From positions 1 through 12,461 of the forward strand of contig JAJYPT010000034.1 in assembly GCA_021795135.1 (NCBI GenBank): a stretch of 12,461 bases of DNA, written 5' to 3'. The translations under genes and the position numbers were made by a program. The notes beneath the pieces were generated by a model, which was not told the DNA's origin, did no database searches, and was given only the letters and a program-made list of their open reading frames with translations. Shown piece by piece: positions 1-7,230 of the stretch (within the stretch, counting starts at the first letter, position 1; each line of letters starts with the position of its first letter). The stretch is from Actinomycetes bacterium. Its GTDB lineage: Bacteria > Actinomycetota > Acidimicrobiia > Acidimicrobiales > JAJYPT01.

Positions 1-21
1 TCCAGTCGTCGCTTCTATCAT
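1..21 (-). CDS. Possible start of a leftward gene downstream of mrp (only 7 codons visible)
   Basis: On the minus strand an ATG at 21 opens MIEATTG and runs off the left edge. A purine-rich stretch, AAAGGGAG (complement of 34-41), lies 12 bases upstream and could be a ribosome binding site, though that is far. If real, the gene would follow mrp on the same strand after about 84 bp with no obvious minus-strand terminator between. The same bases are part of a possible plus-strand terminator hairpin, so the two readings compete. Too little is visible to name a product. Confidence 0.2.
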
Positions 22-25
22 GTTT

Positions 26-50
26 CCAAAAGACTCCCTTTGGTTTTTTT
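26..50 (+). terminator. Weak candidate rho-independent terminator for a rightward gene to the left
   Basis: CCAAA (26-30) can pair with TTTGG (39-43) around an 8-base loop, and seven T follow directly (44-50). The stem is short with only two G-C pairs, so it would be weak. It would serve a plus-strand gene that ended before base 1, convergent with mrp. No plus frame in the window stops before this hairpin, so that gene is not visible here. Confidence 0.3.
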
Positions 51-105
51 GTCTGCTAGTACGTGGCAATTAAATAGATCTTAGTATATAAGCTCCGACC
101 GTGCC

Positions 106-1245
106 TCACTTGACCGAAAGCTCTGATCTATAGACCCTTGTTGGTCCTAAAGCTTCAATTCTTTTAGCCAAGTTATCAAAAGATACCGAAGTAGTCGAAC
201 TTGGGTCCGAAACTGTTATGGGAATTCCATTGTCTCCGCCTTGTCTAAGTTGGGGCACAAGTGGAATTTGACCCAACAATGGAACCTCTAGCTCATCTGC
301 TAACTCTTGACCTCCCCCAGAACCAAAAATCTCATACTTTTTACCATCATCTCCCACAAAGAATGACATATTTTCTATGACTCCTCTAATGGGTAAATTA
401 ATATGCTTTGCCATAAAAGCTGAACGTTGGGCTACTCTTTTGGCAGCTGATTGAGGAGTTGTGACAACCATAATTTCAGAACGAGGCAAATACTGAGCCA
501 TAGACAAAGCAACATCTCCTGTGCCTGGAGGCATATCAAGGATCAAGTAATCTAATTTGCCCCAATAGACATCTACTAAAAACTGCTCCAAGGCTTTATG
601 TAGCATTGGACCTCTCCAAACAATAGGTTGATTTTCTTCAACAAAAAAGCCCATAGATATACATTTGACATCGTGGGCAACTGGAGGAATGATGAAATCT
701 TCTATAATCATTGGAGATCTAGATATACCTAAAATCTTTGGAACTGAAAAACCATAAACATCTGCATCCACAATGGCTACTTCTCGCCCTAGTTTTGCCA
801 AAGCAATAGCCATATTTACCGAAACTGAAGATTTACCTACCCCACCTTTTCCAGAAGAGATGCCAAGTATGCGAGTTCTAGATCCCGATTGCATAAATTG
901 GCTTGGTCTACCTTCTTCATGCCCTAATGGAGCTGTATTTTGTTGACCAGGAGAAGGACTTGCAGCTCTTAGTTTGGATACTAACTCACTACGTTGGTTA
1001 TCATTCATAACACTAACTTCAACATTTGAATGAGCAATCCCAACATTTTGCAAAGCAGAAGTTACTTTCTGGGTCAATTCTTGTCTATGGGCATAACCTG
1101 TAGCAGGTAAAGCTACCAGAACCCCTACATGATTACGTTTTGTTGTAACTGATTGGACCATCCCAAGATCAACTATACCCATACGTAGTTCAGGATCTTT
1201 AACAGTTTTTAGTGCTTCATACACTTCGGTTTCATTTATCGCCAT
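106..1245 (-). CDS. mrp: Mrp/ApbC/NBP35-type P-loop ATPase, Fe-S cluster carrier family, lacking both usual cysteine sites
   Basis: 379-residue cytoplasmic ATPase of the Mrp/ApbC family, whose members carry or help assemble Fe-S clusters. Residues 1-85 are a MIP18/DUF59 domain (DPELRMGIVDLGMV at 17-30). Residues 125-365 are the MinD/ParA-like ATPase: deviant Walker A SGKGGVGKSS (131-140), VDADVYG (159-165) and Walker B LILDMPPGTGD (234-244). The DUF59 site usually reading GCP is ATGYAH (48-53), with no Cys. The C-terminal CxxC expected after ENMS is also absent (VGDDGKKYEIFG, 297-308). From memory, actinobacterial Mrp proteins commonly lack that CxxC, so this may reflect lineage. The ATG has GAGAGG 11 bases upstream. 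The gene diverges from the SufR-like gene across 64 bp. The family call is firm; the cluster-carrying role is inferred and weakened by the missing cysteines. Confidence 0.93.
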   Translation of the reverse strand: MAINETEVYEALKTVKDPELRMGIVDLGMVQSVTTKRNHVGVLVALPATGYAHRQELTQKVTSALQNVGIAHSNVEVSVMNDNQRSELVSKLRAASPSPGQQNTAPLGHEEGRPSQFMQSGSRTRILGISSGKGGVGKSSVSVNMAIALAKLGREVAIVDADVYGFSVPKILGISRSPMIIEDFIIPPVAHDVKCISMGFFVEENQPIVWRGPMLHKALEQFLVDVYWGKLDYLILDMPPGTGDVALSMAQYLPRSEIMVVTTPQSAAKRVAQRSAFMAKHINLPIRGVIENMSFFVGDDGKKYEIFGSGGGQELADELEVPLLGQIPLVPQLRQGGDNGIPITVSDPSSTTSVSFDNLAKRIEALGPTRVYRSELSVK

Positions 1246-1272
1246 CTTATCCAGATCCTCTCAAAACAAAAA

Positions 1273-1302
1273 ATGACACGGTGTTGCCTATATAGATAGA
1301 AT
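1273..1302 (+). promoter_or_regulatory. Sigma-70-type promoter, probably giving a leaderless mRNA for the SufR-like gene
   Basis: The -35 element is ATGACA (1273-1278) and the -10 is TAGAAT (1297-1302), with an 18-bp spacer; each matches consensus at five of six positions. The expected start point, about 7 bases past the -10, falls on the G of the GTG start codon at 1310. No Shine-Dalgarno sequence precedes that codon. Leaderless transcripts are common in actinobacteria. The position is read directly from the sequence; transcription itself is inferred. Confidence 0.6.
1276..1284. promoter_or_regulatory. Candidate operator dyad ACAC-G-GTGT
   Basis: A perfect 4-bp inverted repeat with a central G overlaps the last three bases of the -35 box and enters the spacer, where a repressor would block RNA polymerase. 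It sits in the only gap between the divergent mrp and SufR-like genes, so it could act on both. It matches neither the cyanobacterial SufR box (CAAC-N6-GTTG) nor the mycobacterial one (ACACT-N5-TGTGA) as I recall them, although the ACAC/GTGT half-sites resemble the latter. Short dyads arise by chance. Confidence 0.35.
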
Positions 1303-1309
1303 ATATGTT

Positions 1310-2125
1310 GTGGATCCCTTAGCTGATATCGTTACTAATTACTTGGATCAAGAATCCAAGTCTTTTCAAGACTCCCACAAAGCTGCCTTAAATCTAGCCG
1401 CTCAAAAAGAAATTGTCAGCGACAAAGACCTTTCATTGGCTCTATCTTCACTAACTTCTGCTTTTGGCGATCCAACTAGGCGCCAAATCTACCTATTTAC
1501 CCGTTCGATTGGTCAAGTTACAGCAGGAGAAGTAGCAGAACACTTCGACCTACATCCTAATGTAGCGCGTCATCATCTAGAAAAGCTAGCCTCTGGGGGC
1601 TACATAAAAGTTTCAATTGACAAAACTTCTTCTAGTGCTGGGCGTCCTTCTAAAAAATATGAACTTTCAAATAAAAAAATAGGCGTAGAGGTAGCTCCTC
1701 AATTTGGTGATGTCCTAATTAGTCTTTTAGCAAAAGCTTTTTCAGCCCTAGATCCCAACACTGCAGAGATAATTGCTGAACAAGTTGGAGAAGAATATGG
1801 TCGCAATATGGTCAACAATATGGAACTTTACGATATAGAACAAGGAAAGAAAAGTTTACGTTCTGCACTAGCACTAGTAGCAGATGCTTTAAGTGAATAT
1901 GGCTTTGCGGCCCATGTTAGTCACAAAGGTTCTTCTTTGGCTATTATTTCTGAAAAATGCCCCTTTGGAACTACTGCTTCTCAAAATCCAGTAATTTGTG
2001 CTGTAGATAGAGGCATGATCAAAGGAATGCTAAAACAAATGCATTCTGAATCTGTATTGTCTCTAACATCTTCTAAAGCCCAAGGAGACAATCAATGCAT
2101 AGCTTTTTTATCAAACCAAGACTGA
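1310..2125 (+). CDS. sufR: SufR-like ArsR/DeoR-type transcriptional regulator with probable Fe-S ligands
   Basis: 271 residues. Residues 45-105 form a winged helix: AFGDPTRRQIYLF (51-63), then a helix-turn-helix around TAGEVAEHFDLHPNVARHHL (71-90). The wing and linker GRPSKKYEL (111-119) are typical of SufR-type regulators. The C-terminal half has CPFG (217-220), C230 and C263. The C217-x12-C230 spacing matches the first two cluster ligands of SufR, a repressor holding a labile Fe-S cluster that senses cluster supply. GTG at 1310 is the first start after an in-frame stop at 1274, and no Shine-Dalgarno precedes it. The cysteine desulfurase gene follows after one base, so autoregulation of a two-gene operon is likely. 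A more distant ArsR-family regulator is possible, but the cysteines favour SufR. Confidence 0.82.
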   Translation: MDPLADIVTNYLDQESKSFQDSHKAALNLAAQKEIVSDKDLSLALSSLTSAFGDPTRRQIYLFTRSIGQVTAGEVAEHFDLHPNVARHHLEKLASGGYIKVSIDKTSSSAGRPSKKYELSNKKIGVEVAPQFGDVLISLLAKAFSALDPNTAEIIAEQVGEEYGRNMVNNMELYDIEQGKKSLRSALALVADALSEYGFAAHVSHKGSSLAIISEKCPFGTTASQNPVICAVDRGMIKGMLKQMHSESVLSLTSSKAQGDNQCIAFLSNQD

Positions 2126-2126
2126 C

Positions 2127-3254
2127 ATGATTTATTTAGACCATGGCTCAACTTCTCCTTTGAGACCTGAAGCCTTAGAAGCAATGCTTGAGTGGATGGG
2201 ACCACAAGTTGGAGATCCTACTCGCATACATAGCCCAGGTCGTCTTGCTAATTACGCTCTAGAAAACTCAAGACAACAAGTTGCTCATTTGGTAGGAGTA
2301 AGACCACGACAGGTTATTTTTACCAGTGGAGCCACCGAAGCAATCAATACAGCTTGTTGGAGCTGTGTCAAAAAAGAACCTGACTCAGGCATTATAACCT
2401 CCCCCATAGAGCACTCCAGCGTAAGGGGGGCTTCAAAACGAGCTAGCTTTGTTATAGAGCCAGAAGTTGACTCTAAAGCTAGATTAGATATTGCATCTCT
2501 AGAAAAAGCTCTATCTAGAAATAAAATAAGCCTTGTCAATATCCAACTTGCCAATCATGAAGTTGGCACAATCCAACCCGTTAGCGAATTAGCAAATCTT
2601 TGCCATAAATTTGGAGCTATTGTCCACAGTGATGGGGCTTCAGCTTTGGGGGCAATGGATGTAAACTTTGAATCTTTGGGAATAGACATGTTGTCCATTA
2701 GCTCTCACAAAATTGGTGGACCCAGTGGAGTTGGGGCTCTCGTAATAAAAAAGGGTTTATCTTTGGAACCACTTTTACTAGGTGGACAACAAGAAAGATT
2801 CAAAAGGGCTGGTATGCCAAATCTTGCTGGGATTGTAGGATTTGGAAAAGTAGCAGAATTATTAACTCAAAATAATGGCCTAACTGGCCAAATGGACCAT
2901 TTTCAAAAATTGTACAAACAGAGCCTAAGTCATCTATTGTCTATCCAAGGGGTTAGACATTATGGACCAGAACCACCCAATGCAGTTAGTCATATAATTT
3001 CTTTAGATGTAAAAGGTCTAGAATCTGAATCGATTTTGTTAGGACTTGACCAGCTAGGCTTTGCCCTACATGCAGGATCGGCTTGTTCATCTCTTGAAAT
3101 ACAGCCCTCATCAGTACTTCAAGCTATGAAAACAGAGACTCAAAATGCTCTTAGAATATCTTTTGGATGGTCAAATACCGAAAAAGAAATTCAAGCTTTC
3201 AATCAAGCATTTTCTAAAGTTGTTACTGATTTGCAATCTCTTAGCAATAGATAA
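2127..3254 (+). CDS. Cysteine desulfurase, NifS/IscS-type (class I), PLP-dependent
   Basis: 375 residues, normal length for the family. It would release sulfur from L-cysteine as an enzyme-bound persulfide for Fe-S clusters or thio-modified tRNA. Visible motifs: N-terminal YLDHGSTSP (3-11), PLP-phosphate loop TSGATEA (66-72), ring-stacking H96 (IEHSS), the PLP lysine K195 in SSHKIGGPSG, and the catalytic C320 in HAGSACSS on the longer class I loop. RISFGW (343-348) is the usual C-terminal motif. The NNE-G motif reads ANHEVG (142-147), so His144 stands where the second Asn is common. The ATG lies one base after the regulator's TGA with no good ribosome binding site, so translational coupling is likely. 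No scaffold gene (IscU/SufBCD) or mnmA is in view, so the acceptor pathway cannot be named. Confidence 0.93.
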   Translation: MIYLDHGSTSPLRPEALEAMLEWMGPQVGDPTRIHSPGRLANYALENSRQQVAHLVGVRPRQVIFTSGATEAINTACWSCVKKEPDSGIITSPIEHSSVRGASKRASFVIEPEVDSKARLDIASLEKALSRNKISLVNIQLANHEVGTIQPVSELANLCHKFGAIVHSDGASALGAMDVNFESLGIDMLSISSHKIGGPSGVGALVIKKGLSLEPLLLGGQQERFKRAGMPNLAGIVGFGKVAELLTQNNGLTGQMDHFQKLYKQSLSHLLSIQGVRHYGPEPPNAVSHIISLDVKGLESESILLGLDQLGFALHAGSACSSLEIQPSSVLQAMKTETQNALRISFGWSNTEKEIQAFNQAFSKVVTDLQSLSNR

Positions 3255-3262
3255 ATTTATCT

Positions 3263-3284
3263 AAAAAACCTATTAACTTTTAAT
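3263..3284 (-). terminator. Weak candidate terminator at the end of the ccm operon
   Basis: Reading leftward just past the ccmI stop, ATTAA and TTAAT (3284-3272) flank a 3-base loop. AGG and six T follow (3268-3263). The stem is only A-T pairs, so it is weak alone. A second pairing is possible between CTAAAAAA (3261-3268) and TTTTTTAG (3293-3300). On the other side lies a perfect 14-bp palindrome, AGATAAATTTATCT (3249-3262), across the cysteine desulfurase stop. The gap between these convergent genes is only 32 bp and holds nothing else. Confidence 0.25.
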
Positions 3285-3286
3285 CT

Positions 3287-4090
3287 CTAACCTTTTTTAG
3301 GTAGCTCTGCTTGGGCTTTTGCTAATAGAGCTTGGACAGATTTAGATAAAGACTTAGGAGGATTATCTTTGAGATAAATTTGCAACTGTTCTACAGCAAG
3401 TTTGGGATTGTGATCGTAATTTAGAGCTATAAGTCCCATAAAAAAATGAGCACTGGGATAATTTGGATCTATATTGATAGCTTTGAGGATTAATTTTTGG
3501 CCACCTTTTATCAAGAGAGGTTTTTTATCTTGTACTCCAATTAATGTAATTATCCATCCCTCATAGGTCAAAGCGTGGACTTGATTTGGGTGCTTAGCCA
3601 AAATTTGTTGATATTGTTGAGAGGCTGCTATATAGTTACCTTGAGCCATAGTACTTTTGGCTTGAGCCAAGCGATTGGTTAGATTTAAAGTGGGAGAACC
3701 AGAAATAGTTTGACCAGGTAATTGAGGTCCTGCAAAGTCTGAAACAGCTATTGCACTGCCCACTCCAAATGCAATAATTAAAATCCAAATAGATAGTTTG
3801 AAAGCCCATTTGGGAACTGTAAACTTATTACCAAAACTATAACCTTTTACTTTAGGTTTATCCTCTACCTCTACTTTAGGTTTATCTATAGAGTTTTCTA
3901 AATCTTCGATTTGACGAATCAATTCAGCAGCTTTGGCAATATAGGAATCTTTGAGCTGAACATAAGCGTCTTGTTCTACTTCTTCATTGTTTTTTTCTTG
4001 TTCTAAATCCCTAATAGATTTGAGATAAAAGTCTCTTTTATTTTTTAATTCACTCAGTTCATAACTTTGTTCTTGTAAGGAAAAACTCAT
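3287..4090 (-). CDS. ccmI: CcmI-like TPR protein with N-terminal coiled coil and one membrane segment
   Basis: 267 residues. Residues 1-70 are charged and probably coiled coil (RDFYLKSIRDLEQEK at 19-33). One membrane helix spans about 97-117 (FKLSIWILIIAFGVGSAIAV). Residues 135-245 contain about three TPR-like repeats (AQGNYIAASQQYQQILAKHP, 149-168). CcmI works with CcmF and CcmH at the outer membrane face, presenting apocytochrome c for heme attachment. Proteobacterial CcmI starts with its membrane segments; here a cytoplasmic coiled coil comes first, a layout I associate with actinobacterial homologues. The start overlaps the ccmH stop by four bases (ATGA), typical of coupled genes. It is the last gene of the operon. 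The TPR protein in this position is secure; strict orthology with CcmI is less so. Confidence 0.8.
   Translation of the reverse strand: MSFSLQEQSYELSELKNKRDFYLKSIRDLEQEKNNEEVEQDAYVQLKDSYIAKAAELIRQIEDLENSIDKPKVEVEDKPKVKGYSFGNKFTVPKWAFKLSIWILIIAFGVGSAIAVSDFAGPQLPGQTISGSPTLNLTNRLAQAKSTMAQGNYIAASQQYQQILAKHPNQVHALTYEGWIITLIGVQDKKPLLIKGGQKLILKAINIDPNYPSAHFFMGLIALNYDHNPKLAVEQLQIYLKDNPPKSLSKSVQALLAKAQAELPKKG
3849..3886. repeat. Short 24-bp-period repeat inside ccmI
   Basis: The 14-mer ACTTTAGGTTTATC occurs at 3849-3862 and again at 3873-3886. It encodes the repeated DKPKV in residues 69-73 and 77-81, in the linker between coiled coil and membrane helix. It looks like a small in-frame duplication in a tolerant linker. 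Confidence 0.6.
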
Positions 4091-4620
4091 ATTTTAGATT
4101 CCATAGAACTAGAATTTTGTTCAAGAGTTGTCTCAACAAAAGAGGAAGTACCTAAAGCTTTTTCAACTATGCCTATCTCTTCTAAAGTTGGCACATGATC
4201 AGGATTACTTTGGGTTTTCCAACGTCTAAAGGCAACCGTAATTAGCGCTATTGCTCCTATTACAACAACAAAAGGCAAAATCCAAACAATAGCTGAAAGC
4301 CCATGAGTTGGAGGTTTCATTAGGATCATAGGACCATAGTGGGCCAATAAAAATGATTTTATTTGAGCAGGGCTTTGACCATGTTCAAGATCTATTTTAA
4401 TTTGATGACGTATAGCTCGTGCTGTTGAAGCATTGGATTGTTCTGCATTGAGCCCAATACAAGTTGGACAACGAAATTGGGAAGATAGTTGAGCTACTTT
4501 TTGATTTAATCCAACTGGGCTACCAGAAGGCTTAGAAGCGATAAATAACGAAGAAGCAATTGCAACAATTAGGATAATCCAAGAAAATAATAATTTTGCT
4601 TTAGAAGAAAATTTAATCAA
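4087..4620 (-). CDS. ccmH: CcmH, thiol oxidoreductase of cytochrome c maturation (RCxxC type)
   Basis: 177 residues, with a membrane anchor at 9-28 and a second helix at 108-131. Between them lies the CcmH/CycL domain with the redox pair in FRCPTC (49-54; C51 and C54), then SNASTARAIRHQI (62-74). YGPMILMKPP before the second helix is typical of the family. CcmH acts outside the membrane, reducing or exchanging disulfides on the CxxCH motif of apocytochrome c before heme attachment. The start is TTG at 4620, immediately after the ccmG stop TAA and in the same frame; a GGGGGG run lies four bases before it. No ATG occurs before residue 98, so TTG is the only sensible start. The 3' end overlaps ccmI by four bases. 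Confidence 0.92.
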   Translation of the reverse strand: MIKFSSKAKLLFSWIILIVAIASSLFIASKPSGSPVGLNQKVAQLSSQFRCPTCIGLNAEQSNASTARAIRHQIKIDLEHGQSPAQIKSFLLAHYGPMILMKPPTHGLSAIVWILPFVVVIGAIALITVAFRRWKTQSNPDHVPTLEEIGIVEKALGTSSFVETTLEQNSSSMESKI

Positions 4621-5205
4621 TTAACCCCCCAAAGATTGGGTCATAGCTTCTAAGTTTTGCGCTGTAACAGGTCCTACTATTTTAGCAATTATTTTTCCTT
4701 TTGGATTTATAACAAAAGTTTCAGGAGGACCGTTGACACCATAATTGAGAGCAAAAGTCCCATTAGGATCTTGAACCACAGGCCACTGATGGGCAAAAGA
4801 CCCCAAAAAGGTTCTAGTTGCTTTTACAGAATCATCAAATATAACCCCTATCATCTCAGGATGTCCAGGAGCCGTAGAGGCCCAGTTAGCAAAATTTTTT
4901 AACTGGGGTTGTTCTTGTCTACAAGGTATGCACCAACTGGCAAAAAAATTCACTACAACAAAATGCCCCCTCATTTTAGTCAAAGAGACTTGAGAACCAT
5001 ATAAAGAATTCCCACTAATAAAAGGTGCAGGCTTGCCCAAAAGAGGGCTCTGTGCTTCAGTTGAGCTCACAGAAGGCCTAGTGGCAAGAAGAACAACAAA
5101 CAAAGCCATCACAACCCCAATAATCAACACCACCCATCTGGTGAGCATATTTTTTTTCTTAGTTGCCACTTTAGGTTTGTAACTAACCTCAGCTGTTTTT
5201 ACCAT
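4621..5205 (-). CDS. ccmG: CcmG/DsbE-type membrane-anchored thioredoxin
   Basis: 194 residues: a basic cytoplasmic N-terminus (1-22), a membrane anchor (22-42), and an extracytoplasmic thioredoxin-fold domain (55-192). The active site is ASWCIPCRQEQP (89-100; C92 and C95), and the cis-proline loop is GPPETFVI (159-166), the usual CcmG/DsbE form. It is expected to pass reducing power to CcmH and apocytochrome c. Its own electron donor (CcdA or DsbD) is not in this window. ATG at 5205 has AAAGG three bases upstream, within the 9-base gap after ccmF. The TAA stop abuts the ccmH start directly. A general TlpA/ResA role is the alternative, but operon position favours CcmG. Confidence 0.92.
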   Translation of the reverse strand: MVKTAEVSYKPKVATKKKNMLTRWVVLIIGVVMALFVVLLATRPSVSSTEAQSPLLGKPAPFISGNSLYGSQVSLTKMRGHFVVVNFFASWCIPCRQEQPQLKNFANWASTAPGHPEMIGVIFDDSVKATRTFLGSFAHQWPVVQDPNGTFALNYGVNGPPETFVINPKGKIIAKIVGPVTAQNLEAMTQSLGG

Positions 5206-5214
5206 AAGCCTTTG

Positions 5215-7227
5215 TCATTTTTGAATATGGGCCATCTTTAGAGCTAGAGAAGTTTTAGCAGATGGCTTTGGTTCTGATTGGCTATTTGGAGCTATGTTTA
5301 CATTTGTGGAATCTTTTTTGTCTCTTGGTATAGCAGCCATGAGCACTCCAACAAACATGATAGCTCCACCTGTCCATAGCCAAGAAACTAATGGCTGTAT
5401 TATAACTCCTATTTGAGCAGGTCCTCCAAAATGGTTAGGAGCAGCATCTAAAGTTAGGTAAACATCATTAGCAAAAGAACTCATAACCACTGGGGTTCCT
5501 ATTCCTTCTGTAGTAGAAGAAAATTGATTAATGCCTGGATAAACAGTTTGATGACCAAGGCGGACTTTAGCAACAGAAGATACACGATTGGGATAAGAAT
5601 GAATTTGCATTCCTAGATATGTCAATTTGTAGCCGTGATAGGTTACAGAAGCGCCTTGGTTGAGTTGAATTTGTCTTCTATGTCCATAAGAAAGGCTTGC
5701 TGCTAGTCCAACAGCTACCAAGATCAATCCTATATGGACAATCATTCCACCCCCAGACCTACCAAATAATCCAGCTATTCCTTTGCGTTTGATATTCAAT
5801 ATCAATTGTCTCATAGCAGAAGTACCAGCAAAAGCAGCCAAACCAAAAGTAATTACAGTCTCAAATCCCCTAAGTCCGAACAAGACACAAACTAAAATAG
5901 TAATTGCTCCAATCCAAGCAGGAATTTGTAATCTTTTGAGCATTAAAGATCCTGAAGCTTTTCTCCAAGGAAGCGCCGGACCAACAGCCATCAAAAATAA
6001 CAAAGCAATCCCTATAGGGGCAGTCATTGTATCAAAATAAGGTCTTCCTACAGTAATTTGTTCATTTTTTATAGCTTGAAAGACCAACGGAAATACCGTT
6101 CCCAATAAAACAACAAAAGCAAAACCAGAAAAAGCTAAATTATTAGCTAAAAAAGCTCCCTCTTTAGATATGGGAGAATCTAAACCCCCTCCAGTTTTTA
6201 ACAAATCCGCCCGCCAGGCAATAAGCCCTAAAGAAACAATTACTACAAAAGCAAAAAATCCAAGTATATCTGGACCTATGTTGGACTTAGAAAAAGAATG
6301 AACTGATTCAACTACTCCAGAGCGAGTCAAAAATGTTCCTAGAATCGTTAGGTCAAAAGTAGCCAGTAACAAAGATAGATTCCATACCCTAAGCATTCCT
6401 CTTCGTTCTTGAACCATTACTGAATGCAAATAAGCAGTTCCAGTCAGCCAAGGCAAAAAAGAAGCATTCTCAACAGGATCCCAGGCCCAAAAGCCTCCCC
6501 AACCCAAAACTTGATAAGACCACCATCCTCCTAATATGATTCCAGCTGTCAAAAAAGCCCAAGCAAAAAGAGTCCATCTTCTTACCTCTACTAACCAACC
6601 CTCTCCTTGTCGTCCTGTAATCAAAGAGGCAATGGCAAAAGAAAAAGGCACCGTAAATCCAACAAAACCCAAATAAAGCATAGGAGGATGAAAGGCAACT
6701 AAAATGTTATTTTGCAGCAATGGGTTTGGTCCTGAACCATCAAAGGGAATGGGTCCTTTGATCAAAGAAAAAGGATTCGAAGCAACAAGCATCAAGACAA
6801 AGAAAAAACCGCTTACTACATACATTGTCAAAGTAGCCCATCCCACTAAGGGATCTTGAGCACGAGATTTAAAATGATGAACCATCAAGGCTAAATACAA
6901 AGAAAGTATCAGTGACCATAACAATATAGAGCCCTGTAAAGCAGACCACATTCCAGTAATGCAATACAATATAGGAGTTTGAAAAGAATTGTTATGAGCA
7001 ACAAATGACAGTTGAAAATCATGGGTTATCAAAGCAAATTCTAAAACCACAGAAGCTATAGCCGAAGCTAGTAGAATTAGCCAAGCATAACTTCGCCCAG
7101 ATTTCAAAAAAGAATAATTCTTTTTCCAAAGACCCAAACCTAAAGTAACTACCCCAACTAAACAAGAAACTGCCCCCAACAAAAGAGCACTTTGTCCAAC
7201 TACTGGAATAAATTGAGTTATTGTCAT
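5215..7227 (-). CDS. ccmF: CcmF, heme lyase core subunit (heme handling protein family)
   Basis: 670-residue polytopic membrane protein, about the usual size, with many helices. The tryptophan-rich heme-binding loop is WGGFWAWDPVENASFLPW (243-260). Four histidines sit where CcmF ligates heme: H180 (AFHPPMLYL), H268 (YLHSV), H310 (ESVHSF) and H498 (IVHIG). Each is exactly seven residues beyond the E. coli positions as I recall them (173, 261, 303, 491). CcmF takes heme from CcmE and attaches it to the CxxCH cysteines with CcmH and CcmI. The extracytoplasmic stretch 515-610 precedes a last helix (about 613-632) and a hydrophilic tail of some 37 residues. ATG at 7227 follows the ccmE TAG after three bases, with no strong ribosome binding site, suggesting coupling. 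Confidence 0.97.
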   Translation of the reverse strand: MTITQFIPVVGQSALLLGAVSCLVGVVTLGLGLWKKNYSFLKSGRSYAWLILLASAIASVVLEFALITHDFQLSFVAHNNSFQTPILYCITGMWSALQGSILLWSLILSLYLALMVHHFKSRAQDPLVGWATLTMYVVSGFFFVLMLVASNPFSLIKGPIPFDGSGPNPLLQNNILVAFHPPMLYLGFVGFTVPFSFAIASLITGRQGEGWLVEVRRWTLFAWAFLTAGIILGGWWSYQVLGWGGFWAWDPVENASFLPWLTGTAYLHSVMVQERRGMLRVWNLSLLLATFDLTILGTFLTRSGVVESVHSFSKSNIGPDILGFFAFVVIVSLGLIAWRADLLKTGGGLDSPISKEGAFLANNLAFSGFAFVVLLGTVFPLVFQAIKNEQITVGRPYFDTMTAPIGIALLFLMAVGPALPWRKASGSLMLKRLQIPAWIGAITILVCVLFGLRGFETVITFGLAAFAGTSAMRQLILNIKRKGIAGLFGRSGGGMIVHIGLILVAVGLAASLSYGHRRQIQLNQGASVTYHGYKLTYLGMQIHSYPNRVSSVAKVRLGHQTVYPGINQFSSTTEGIGTPVVMSSFANDVYLTLDAAPNHFGGPAQIGVIIQPLVSWLWTGGAIMFVGVLMAAIPRDKKDSTNVNIAPNSQSEPKPSAKTSLALKMAHIQK

Positions 7228-7230
7228 AAG

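Noticed and set aside
2285..2554. 89-codon minus-strand frame inside the cysteine desulfurase gene
   Set aside because: Antisense shadow of a strongly conserved coding region; its product shows no domain and it has no independent context.
3249..3262. Perfect palindrome AGATAAATTTATCT over the cysteine desulfurase stop as a terminator
   Set aside because: The stem is mostly A-T and is followed by A, not T, on the plus strand; no T run follows on the minus strand.
4657..6040. Plus-strand frames at 4657-4902 and 5783-6040 opposite ccmG and ccmF
   Set aside because: Both are antisense to well-recognised ccm genes, with low-quality basic or aromatic-rich products and no motifs.
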